DNA of 64,000 nt from assembly GCA_949592205.1 (NCBI GenBank), contig CATIUR010000003.1, forward strand, positions 155,872,759-155,936,758. The letters run 5' to 3'. A program made the translations under genes and the position numbers. Origin of the DNA: Helichrysum umbraculigerum (lineage: Eukaryota > Streptophyta > Magnoliopsida > Asterales > Asteraceae). This document shows, piece after piece, positions 55,932-64,000 of this stretch (its first letter is position 1; every line of letters starts with the position of its first letter). Under the pieces are notes generated by a model that was given only the letters and a program-made list of their open reading frames with translations, was not told where the DNA came from and searched no databases.

Positions 55932-56110
55932 GGACAGAGCTAGAATATCATAATCGAGGGGGAGAATTTTATTTTATTTCTTTTTCTACAACTTTTAAGA
56001 CCACAAATTTTTTAGACTATAATTAAACACTCATAAAATTTTTATGTGTTCACATGAATTGAACTTTCTTGAGGGGGCAAATGCCCTGCCCCCTTCTAGA
56101 TCCACGTACC
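55932..56110. repeat. Possible degenerate inverted-repeat element
   Basis: GACAGAGCTAGAA near 55933 and TTCTAGATCCACGTAC near 56094 are imperfect inverted repeats. They enclose an AT-rich core and an inverted GGGGGCAAATGCCCTGCCCCC stretch near its right end. The layout resembles old plant DNA-transposon ends; family and boundaries are uncertain. Confidence 0.25.
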
Positions 56111-56551
56111 CCTGGTTGCAAAGACTCTGTTAAATCAAAATAAATTTGGCTCGTTGATAATGCCTACAATATCTGAGTAACTTTCATCACTTTGTGAATA
56201 ATATAATGTGTTGAATTCTTTATCATTGGAGTTAAATTGACCAAGTGAAAGGAAGAACATAAATTGTCGCAAATATTAATCATTAAACATGAAAGTTGTT
56301 GATAGTCTGGTCCATTTTACTAGCTGGAAGGGGAGTAAGGTGGTTCCAATTATCCTATATGCAAATTAAAATACAAGGTTGTTATTTGACATATTACGCA
56401 ACAAGCACTTAAGAAAACAGACAACACTTCTGTAACTCGAGTCAATTAACCAACAAATTGAAGATGTGTCACCGGCTAAGGATATTAAGGTGCGTGTAGA
56501 AATTGTTATTCGACTAAGTTGTTCGATTACAGATAACAAGTTTAGTATTTC

Positions 56552-56676
56552 AGGCTTCCATTAGAAACCTGACTTACAACTGCATTATAAAGATTTTGAA
56601 ACATAATTTTCAAGTATGTCTCTTGACTTTTCAATTAGAAACATATTTTAGGCTTCCATTAGAAACCTGACTTACA
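56552..56676 (+). repeat. 27-bp direct repeat pair
   Basis: The same 27 bases, beginning AGGCTTCCATTAG and ending GACTTACA, occur at 56552-56578 and 56650-56676 (98 bp apart). This suggests a local duplication. Confidence 0.8.
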
Positions 56677-56845
56677 CTAGACATAAGTTTGATGCTGCTA
56701 ATTATAGGATCTCTCATTTTCTCAATTTAGAATTATTGATTTAATATCGAGGGCTGTTTCCAAAACATGTAAACAATCTTTCATGATATATATATTAACA
56801 TCATAGATATTATTTTAAATATAATTATAAAAAAAAAAAAACAAT

Positions 56846-57457
56846 TAGTAAGTAATTACTAGGATAAGATTAAATATGTAATGGGTTATGCCGAAACCCC
56901 AAACCTCAAACCTCAAACCCTAAACCCTAAACCCTAACCCCTAAACCCCAAACCCTAAACCCTAAACGCTTTACAAAACGCTAAACCCTAAATCTTTCTA
57001 AACCCTAAACCTTGAACCCCTTCTAAACCCTAAACCCTTATAAACCCTAAACCATAAACCCTACTAAACCCTAAACCTAACCCTAAACCCTAACCTTAAC
57101 CACAAATTAAATGTATAACTAATCACTAACACATGTGTTACTAATTTGTGAAACCCACCAAAAAATGAGAAAAAAAAAAGTTGTCAAAAGTATGCCTTGA
57201 GGGACGGCAAATCGAAGAGGAGAAAACGCTGAATTTTATGGTGCAATTTTCATGATTTTTTGACTTACCGTTTGTGAGATATTTAATTTTTAAAAATGTG
57301 GAGGAGAGAGAATAAAGTGTGGAGGAGAGAGAACAAAGTGACACATGGCAGAAATCTGTTGGTTCACCCATTCTCACTCAAAATTGGTGTACTCATTTGA
57401 ACCTTACTCTAGTAAGTAATTACTAGGATAAGATTAAATATGTAATGGGTTATGCCG
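56846..57457. repeat. 48-bp direct repeats flanking a telomere-containing segment
   Basis: An identical 48-bp sequence (TAGTAAGTAATTACTAGG...GGGTTATGCCG) lies at 56846-56893 and 57410-57457. Between them is a 516-bp segment starting with telomere-like repeats. The layout looks like an insertion with a long flanking duplication. Confidence 0.85.
56895..57105 (+). repeat. Interstitial telomere-like tract (CCCTAAA/AAACCCT)
   Basis: More than twenty intact or degenerate copies of AAACCCT/CCCTAAA over about 210 bp, with interruptions. CCCTAAA is the usual plant telomere repeat. It lies well inside gene-bearing DNA, so it is an internal tract. Confidence 0.85.
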
Positions 57458-58048
57458 TGTGGGGCTATCTGCCGACCATGTCCAAATAATGTCGTGAAAG
57501 AAATAGGAATACGATACCGTTGGGATTTTATGAAAGGAAACGGATCTTGATTTAGCAACGCAATGTTGCTTTCATTTCCTTTTTTATGCAATAAACTGTA
57601 TTTATTATTAAACCATTTAAAACTGAAAGTAAGATATAGGCGTATTTACGTACTTATGAACAGTGTTTCGTATATATATATCAATTTAGGTACGTTATTG
57701 ATTGTTATTATGATATGATAATCGACGAGATCGAACTGATAGGAGTTTAATCTGGCTACCTACCTAGCTAGTTGTTAAAGATGATGATATATTTACGATT
57801 AGACTCAAAAGGACCTATGAAACTTCAAATTCATAGCTTATAATAATGTTGGTGTTCTTAATTATAGATTCAAACTGCATTTATTTTTATTTATAATAAT
57901 AAAAGAAATGAACGTGAAGGGAATGGTGATAATCGTAAATTCAGGTGCTGACTAGTTAATAAACAAGAACAGTGTTTCATAATCACCCTCATTTAAGTTC
58001 AGGGCCTCATACTTCACTTGAAAATTAATGACCCTAAAAGTTGTATTA
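57458..58048. other. Intergenic, AT-rich
   Basis: No gene, RNA or repeat recognised. Confidence 0.55.
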
Positions 58049-58282
58049 CTCCTTCCTTCTTAAATTTATTGTCGATTAGATTAAAAAACACACAGTTTAC
58101 TAAAACATTTTATTATACTATACTTTCGTGTATTATGACACTTTTATCTTTATCATTGACATACATTAAAGTAAGGGTAATATAGGTTTAGTTAATTATA
58201 CCCTTTTGACTTTTGAAAGTACACAATTAATCTTAAACGTCCAATAAATAAAACATGAACTATAAATATGTGATGGATGGAG
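58049..58282. mobile_element. Stowaway-type MITE, diverged, 234 bp
   Basis: Ends CTCCTTCCTTCTTAAATTTAT and (right, on the + strand) GTGATGGATGGAG form imperfect terminal inverted repeats, flanked by TA at 58047-58048 and 58283-58284. The style is that of Tc1/mariner-derived Stowaway elements with CTCCCTCCGTCC ends. Confidence 0.65.
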
Positions 58283-58550
58283 TATGTCAAATCATACTAC
58301 TTAATTATGAATTATTTCATAATCTTGGTAAATCGAACAATGAAAAAGTTTAAAGGTGTGTTTGAGAATGGGCTTTTGAGGGCCTTTTGGGTTTAAAATT
58401 TTTCTTGTTACAAGTCTCAGCTTATAAGATTTGTTTATCAACACAACAAAAATTTAACTTTTTGTAAAAAAATAAGTTTACATAAGCCCATAAATAAAAT
58501 ACTTTTTAAAGTTGATTCTGAAGAAAATCTCTACTCCAACACTAGCTTTA
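58283..58550. other. Intergenic, possible decayed repeat
   Basis: It begins with AAAGGTGTGTTTGAGAATGG (near 58351), similar to Harbinger-type ends, but a matching right end was not found. Confidence 0.3.
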
Positions 58551-58863
58551 GAGCATCACCAATGCATTTCATGTTTTTGGGTTTAAAGTTTTGCCACATC
58601 AACTTTGCATCTTTTTACATGAATCTCTACAACCCATTAAACTTTGTAAAGTTTAAAGTAGTGATACATCATTATATAAAAATAGCTACAAAAGTAAAGA
58701 AAGTACTAGTGAGGACCATTATAGAGTTCAAAGTGGAGTTCAAAGAACTTTGAACCTTACTTTATACTATTAAGCATGTGGCACTCCTACAATGCAATTT
58801 TCTACTTTGAACTTTGCCACCTAATACTTTGAACTATGCCACCTAAGTGCATTGAAGATGCTC
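58551..58863. mobile_element. Harbinger-type MITE, 313 bp, TSD TTA
   Basis: Left end GAGCATCACCAATGCA and right end TGCATTGAAGATGCTC are inverted repeats. TTA is duplicated at 58548-58550 and 58864-58866. The interior repeats AACTTTG/TTTAAAGT motifs; a 63-codon frame inside is not credible as a gene. Confidence 0.82.
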
Positions 58864-58866
58864 TTA

Positions 58867-59456
58867 GCTCAACTCTGTATTATCAAGTACGCCGTAATTG
58901 ATTACTTGTCATATTTTGTTTTTATTAGGATTTATGAGTTTTATGTATAGAAAATGAGAAAATGCAATTTTGAGTCCACGAGTTCTGTACTGACATACTA
59001 ATTTATTGATTAACACCGAGTAATTATACGCATTTGGAAATGTTAAATAATTAAATGCTTTACACTGGGGAGGTGATAAATACAACAATGTTTTTGATTC
59101 AAACACCAATTTTATGCTTTACAGTGACTGTACTGCAAGCTTTAATACTTGTACAGTTTGTTGTATGTAGTAATAATTTATTTGTTGTATATATCAACTC
59201 CCTTTACACTGGCTCAGTTTAAGCTAGAAAAAAATTAATTTGAGTTGGAAGTCCCCCTTCTATATATTCGTAGTAAGTGGATGATATATAGTCGTTAAGC
59301 AAATAGCTAGAGGGATAATGACGATGTTCGTGTACGTAAAGCAAGATGTATAAGTCGTTATTATTACTTCGCCTTTAGGTGAATTAACCAAGCTAGCTAC
59401 ATTGTTACTTAAAATCAACAATAATTATCAAGATATAGCTCAGGGACTATAGTATT
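58867..59456. other. Intergenic, AT-rich
   Basis: No gene or repeat recognised. Confidence 0.55.
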
Positions 59457-59465
59457 TATTTTTTA

Positions 59466-59863
59466 GAGAAAATTCCATAAATCATACATGTGGTTTGCAC
59501 ACATTTTCACAGATGATACCCGAACTTTTTTTTCCAGGTTTTTGATACCCTAACTTTCAAAATTTCCCGCAAATGGTACATCCGTCTATTTTTGTCGTTA
59601 AGTTTTACCACGTGATTTGACGGAGGTTTCATTTACGAGCAATTTTGAAACTTATGGGTATCATTTACGAGCGATTTTGAAAGTTAGGGTATTGAAAATT
59701 GACGGAATTGGTAAAACTTAACGACAAAAATAGACGGAGTTGGACGGAGGTACCATTTGCGAGCAATTTTGATAGTTAGGGTATCGAAAACCTGAAAAAA
59801 AAAGTTCGGGTATGATCTGTGAAAATGTGTGCAAACCACAGGTATGATTTATGGAATTTTCTC
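59466..59863. mobile_element. Mutator-type MITE with long inverted repeats, 398 bp, 9-bp TSD
   Basis: The ends GAGAAAATTCC and GGAATTTTCTC open inverted repeats of roughly 100 bp (through the GGTTTGCACACATTTTCACAG region and its complement). Inner inverted segments around TTAGGGTATCGAAAA are also present. TATTTTTTA is duplicated exactly at 59457-59465 and 59864-59872. A 9-bp duplication plus long terminal repeats is typical of Mutator-like elements. Confidence 0.82.
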
Positions 59864-59872
59864 TATTTTTTA

Positions 59873-60783
59873 TTGAAGAATGTTTATAAATCTTTAATGT
59901 AAGCTAGTTGAAAAATGCAAATATAAAAAGAATAAGGGGTATAAATGAGAGAAGAAAAAGAAGCAAATTATGAGGTAACTAGTGTCTTCCTCATTTTTTC
60001 ACATTTTATATTCATTTTTCCCCTTTTCTTCATTTCTTCACATTTTTTATCCATTTATCCCATTTATCTATTTCTTCACTCTTTTTTTTCTATCTCCTTT
60101 TTTTCTGAATATTTTCAAAAAAATTATTTTTATAAGAAATACTCCGTATAATTTAAAAAAAAAATTAACTTGTAAAAACTTCTAGAAGACTTTTATCAAA
60201 AAATAAATATATAAATTAAATTTGTTAACATTTTTTTAGAAAAAAATGTCACTTTTAACAATGAAATAGAAAAAATTGTTTCTAACATTTTTTAAATCTT
60301 TTTTTACTATTTAGTTTTTTCTTGTTTCTTATATCATTTTCACATTTGTAATGTACCGGTTAATATATATTATGATGCATAAGAATATCAACAACAAGAT
60401 ACAATAAAAGTAAATTATTAGTGTGTTTACCAACATTATAAACTATGATACACTGATTTTCTCTTAATATGATGCATTGAGTGTTTAAATATCATGCATC
60501 AAATATTATAAAACATTGTTATTGAATTAATAAGTGGTGCATCATAGTTATAAAACATAATCCATCATAGTTTAATATATGGTGCATCATAGTTATAAAA
60601 TATAACACTCCAACTTGTAGATATACGATAAACATCATTTGTGTGTAAATCTTGGTGCATCACAATTTTAATTTTACGATGCGTTGATGTTATAATTTTG
60701 TTATTTCAAAATTATTTTATTCAATGTATAAATATTGTGCATCCCATAAATGTTTTTTTTTGTAATACTTCGTATAAATTATA
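59873..60783. other. Intergenic, AT-rich with dispersed TGCATCAT motif
   Basis: A pyrimidine-rich stretch (about 59980-60110), then 60370-60750 with repeated GGTGCATCATAGTTATAAA-type phrases. No credible ORF. Confidence 0.5.
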
Positions 60784-61034
60784 CTCCCTCCGTCCCAATT
60801 TAATTGTCCCCAAACAAAAAACACGCAGTTTAAGAAAAACATCACCATCTCTCTTACTTTTTGGTAAGAAGACAATTTTACCCTTTACTTTTTACCTACC
60901 TTTTTGTCTTACATATATAAATTAGGGGCATAAATGAACTTTATCTCATTATTCTTTTCTATTTATGGAAGTGGACAATTAAATTGGGACATTCCAAAAA
61001 GGAATATTGGACAATAGAATCGGGACGGATGGAG
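60784..61034. mobile_element. Stowaway-type MITE, 251 bp
   Basis: Left end CTCCCTCCGTCCCAATTTAA and right end GGGACGGATGGAG are inverted repeats flanked by TA (60782-60783, 61035-61036). This is the classic plant Stowaway terminal motif. Confidence 0.85.
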
Positions 61035-61036
61035 TA

Positions 61037-62030
61037 TTTAAATGTAACAACGTGAAAAATGTAAAACAACAACAGAAAAAGGTTGAAAGCGCGAAAAAAG
61101 AAAAGCAAAAAAAAATGATAAACAAGGCGTGAAAAAATGTTCAACGAAAATGTTGAAAAACGCAAAAAAAAAAAAATACAATAAAAACTAAAGAAACTAC
61201 TAAAACTTCATATTTAAAAAACGCAAAAAGAAAAACAAATAAATAATAATAATAACAGAACACGAAAAAAATTTAAAAAAGGTAGAGAAATAGGGTAGAG
61301 AAATGAAGAAGGTGGAGAAATGGAGGAGAATACTATTACCTTCTCATTTACTTCTCTCCTTTCTCTCCTAAATTCCCTTCACACAAGAACCACTTCCTAT
61401 CCTATTATAATAAATGGATATATAACATGTTTCATAAATGATATATGATGCAAATTAACATCTGAAAAGAAATGAGTTCAAGGGCATGTGACCCTAAAGT
61501 TGATTGTTCACATCATCCAAATTTATAAAGCTATTTTGTTTCTATATATAATGGTTTGTTAATTAGCTACGTACCTAATAATAAAACATAATTCTGTAAA
61601 TAGAGTAGCAAAAAAACGATTCGAATTTAAGTTGTACTATTTATGTGTAATTTTGCATGCGACAATGAATTCATATTTACTCCACATTATTATTATCTCT
61701 TTTACGTACAATATATTAAATTAGGACATCTTATACTATACCAGGCCACATGCTTTTTTTAATTCGTTTTCGCAAATTATTTTAGTGTTCACGTCATCCG
61801 TATTGTAATAAATTAAAAGGAATGTATGTAACACTCATATTATATATGCTCATTCAAGAAAAATAAGATAAGAAATATCGACATTTGAATATTTTCAATT
61901 TTCTTGTCAAATTCAAAATCTTAAAAAAGAATATTGTCAACCAAACGCCCACTAGTGTCTCTTTTTTTTTTCCCTTTCTCATTGAAAGGTGGTACGTTTA
62001 TATTGATAAAATAAAAATGGATGAGGCCGG
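61037..62030. other. Intergenic, purine-rich then AT-rich
   Basis: 61040-61320 is strongly A/G-rich and low in complexity; the rest is ordinary AT-rich sequence. No gene recognised. Confidence 0.55.
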
Positions 62031-62215
62031 TTTTTCATGTTCAAGTTATTCGGATATAACGAGTACAACTTTTACTCATATGTAAGCGGGCTAACCGGAA
62101 TACCCTAGTGATCATTTCCAACATTTTCCCTGACTCCCTAAGATGTGCAGCTATTGAGGTTTGAATTTGAAACCTCTTATAATGCTATTAGGACGTTAAC
62201 CACTAGGTTATCTTG
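62030..62215 (-). mobile_element. tRNA-derived SINE-like segment
   Basis: On the minus strand, an A-box-like ATAACCTAGTGGTTAAC (complement of 62195-62211) is followed about 20 nt later by a B-box-like GGTTTCAAATTCAAACC (complement of 62158-62174), as in the tRNA-like heads of plant SINEs. About 120 bp of non-tRNA sequence follows. The tail and target duplication were not resolved, so the boundaries are approximate. Confidence 0.5.
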
Positions 62216-63197
62216 ATGATGGTTTGTACGCGTATACAACAATAAAAAAACAGAATAAGATGGTTGTTGTTTAGACGTTACAATATTTATAGAATGAAAA
62301 GAATATCAAAAGAAAAAAGTGTGTCAATAGTTTGAAAAAAGTGAAAGGTTTCTTTGCAGAAAGAAAATTAAAGATGGCCGACCAAGTAGTAATAATCGTT
62401 ATTTCGGGCCACAAAGTAACATTTGAAGGAAAGTATCAATTCTCACATTGTTCCCATTTACAAAATACTAACTAATTTAGCTATACTTTTTATTCATTTG
62501 AATATGATTCAAATGAGTATCATATATTATAGTGAGAATAGATGAATCAATCGGAGAGCTCTATTGGTTGCATACAAAAGAAATTCAATAAAATCTCAAT
62601 TTTCCCTTACATTTTTTAAAATGAAATATCTCAAAAATAGCTATCCAAAATATTATAATAATTGTACAATAAAATTATATTTTATTCACTTCAATTACAC
62701 ATTTCACATGATATTCTGTTTGTGTTATACTCTCTGATTGTATTTTATCAAATACATATGATCGATCATTATTGTTTACATCTAAAATAATTTCATTTTT
62801 TCATTTTAGCCATTATAATTACGTTTCATCAAGAGAAGTAAAACCAAATCAACCCTATTTTATAATAGGGGAAATTCACTTGAATGGTGCTATTAACTTG
62901 GTGGAAGAACTATTTTTACACATTTTATAAATTGAAGGATCAAAAATGTAAAATATGTAATATTATTATTGATCAACCACACATTTATTTTGTGATGTCA
63001 ACATCACGGATTATATCCTCTTTAATGTAAAATTATTATTCAATTATAATTACGTATTTAATAACCGTATTACTAATAGCTAGAGATTGATTTAACTTTA
63101 TAATTTTGTATTTATCTTGAAATGGAAGGGTTAATACTAATGTTGTAAAACACGCGACTTTTTATTGCATTCTTAAAACGAGTGGGTGAAATTAGTG
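62216..63197. other. Intergenic, upstream of the iron-transporter-like gene
   Basis: AT-rich; no ORF or repeat recognised. Confidence 0.55.
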
Positions 63198-63205
63198 TAT
63201 AAAAA
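63198..63205 (+). promoter_or_regulatory. TATA box of the VIT-like gene
   Basis: TATAAAAA lies 116 nt upstream of ATG 63314. Confidence 0.6.
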
Positions 63206-63313
63206 GGGACCACTAGGCGTGTGTTCTCCACAACTTCTAATTGAATATCTCCCGTACTACTAAACTACTAACTTCATATTAACCCATCATATTATCACCA
63301 CCCTTCTCAAAAA

Positions 63314-63946
63314 ATGGCAACCATCAACATTGATAACTCAAATATCGAGATCGAAGAAACCACTGAAGTACCATTCAACTACGCCAAACGAGCTCAATGG
63401 CTAAGAGCCGCTCTTTTAGGTGCTAACGACGGCCTCCTTTCAACCGCAGCCATAATGATGGGCGTTGGGGCCATTAGTAAAGACATCGCAACCATGATCA
63501 TCTCTGGTATTGCTACACTAGTTGGTGGCGCATGTAGCATGGCTATTGGAGAATTCGTATCCGTTTATTCCCAATATGACATTGAAATGTCACAATTTAT
63601 ACGAGATATCAAGAATGGTCAAATTAATAGTGACGAACTAAAAAACAAGAGAAATGAGCTACCAAGTCCAACAAAAGCCGCGCTAGCATCAGCATGTGCG
63701 TTCGCTTTTGGAGCGCTCGTGCCGTTGCTAGCAGCGGCTTTTATACATAATTATCATGTGCGGTTGGGAGTGGTTGTGGGTGTGGTGAGCTTGGCTTTAA
63801 TAGGGTTTGGTGGGTTGAGTGCATTTTTGGGTGGTGCGCCAATGGTGAAGCCAACACTTAGGATCTTGATTGGGGGGTGGTTGGCTATGGCTATCACTTT
63901 TGGGTTAACCAAAGCCGTGGGAACAGCCGGTTTGGTTGTTACTTGA
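63314..63946 (+). CDS. Vacuolar iron transporter-like (VTL/nodulin-21-like) protein, 210 aa
   Basis: Intronless frame from ATG 63314 (context AAAAAATGGCA) to TGA at 63944-63946. The protein has five predicted membrane segments: about 31-53 (RAALLGANDGLLSTAAIMMG), 61-85 (IISGIATLVGGACSMAIGEF), 121-144, 150-173 and 182-203. The GANDGLLST and MAIGEFVSVYSQ motifs and the order of segments are those of the CCC1/VIT1 family. At 210 residues with only about 35 residues between helices 2 and 3, it matches the short VTL subgroup that lacks the large cytoplasmic metal-binding domain of VIT1. Members move Fe2+ (and possibly Mn2+) across the tonoplast; several are repressed when iron is scarce. No frameshift or missing conserved residue was noticed. 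No iron-regulatory element was identified in the promoter. Confidence 0.9.
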   Translation: MATINIDNSNIEIEETTEVPFNYAKRAQWLRAALLGANDGLLSTAAIMMGVGAISKDIATMIISGIATLVGGACSMAIGEFVSVYSQYDIEMSQFIRDIKNGQINSDELKNKRNELPSPTKAALASACAFAFGALVPLLAAAFIHNYHVRLGVVVGVVSLALIGFGGLSAFLGGAPMVKPTLRILIGGWLAMAITFGLTKAVGTAGLVVT

Positions 63947-64000
63947 AGCGATCTCAACTATTATGGTTAAATGATTACTAATTTTGTACGTGTGGTCATT

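Noticed and set aside
56895..57105. Chromosome end
   Set aside because: Degenerate, short, and followed by several kilobases of ordinary gene-bearing DNA; it is an internal tract.
63754..63957. 67-aa minus-strand ORF
   Set aside because: Antisense shadow of the iron-transporter-like gene.

Overview
This is plant nuclear DNA from a eudicot. Evidence includes LTR retrotransposons primed by initiator tRNA-Met, plant MITEs, split genes with plant splice sites, CCCTAAA-type telomere-like repeats, a SERK-like LRR gene and a vacuolar-iron-transporter-like gene. The polyproteins look most like Tekay/Del-type Ty3/gypsy chromoviruses common in daisy-family (Asteraceae) genomes. That host assignment is an inference from protein style and was not searched.

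Layout. 1-5290: 3' part of a Ty3/gypsy element (E1), pol broken by one in-frame stop, with its 3' LTR. 5291-7993: a broken gene start resembling Spg1/TEM1-type small GTPases, with a TTA-flanked MITE in its putative splice donor, then an unrecognised 113-aa ORF. 7994-51199: one nested retrotransposon cluster about 43 kb long. Outer element E2 (7999-51194, TSD ATGAA) keeps gag but has no pol. E3 (9791-47055, TSD CGTTG), a nearly intact gag-pol element, sits in the 5' LTR of E2. E4 (18834-45007, minus strand, TSD CTTTT) sits in the 3' LTR of E3. E4 is not a simple element: it is a head-to-tail array of five LTRs alternating with four internal regions without detectable gag-pol (period about 6.01-6.08 kb), almost identical in sequence, inside one pair of target-site duplications.

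51200-64000: a gene-bearing flank. 52299-54703 is a seven-exon gene for a SERK-like ectodomain that stops before the transmembrane and kinase parts. 54704-63190 is AT-rich intergenic DNA with Stowaway, Harbinger and Mutator-type MITEs, a tRNA-derived SINE-like segment, and a telomere-like tract flanked by an exact 48-bp direct repeat. 63314-63946 is an intronless vacuolar-iron-transporter-like gene.

The most unusual points are the tandem E4 array and an apparently shared LTR leader design in E1, E2 and E4: TATA, exon of about 200 nt, intron with GTAAGT donor, mini-exon of 54-58 nt with an ACTCAGT/ACTGAGT inverted repeat, intron with GTGAGT donor and TTGCAG acceptor. In E1 and E2 the first intron holds a cluster of near-perfect GGGAATACGGCGTATTCCC palindromes.
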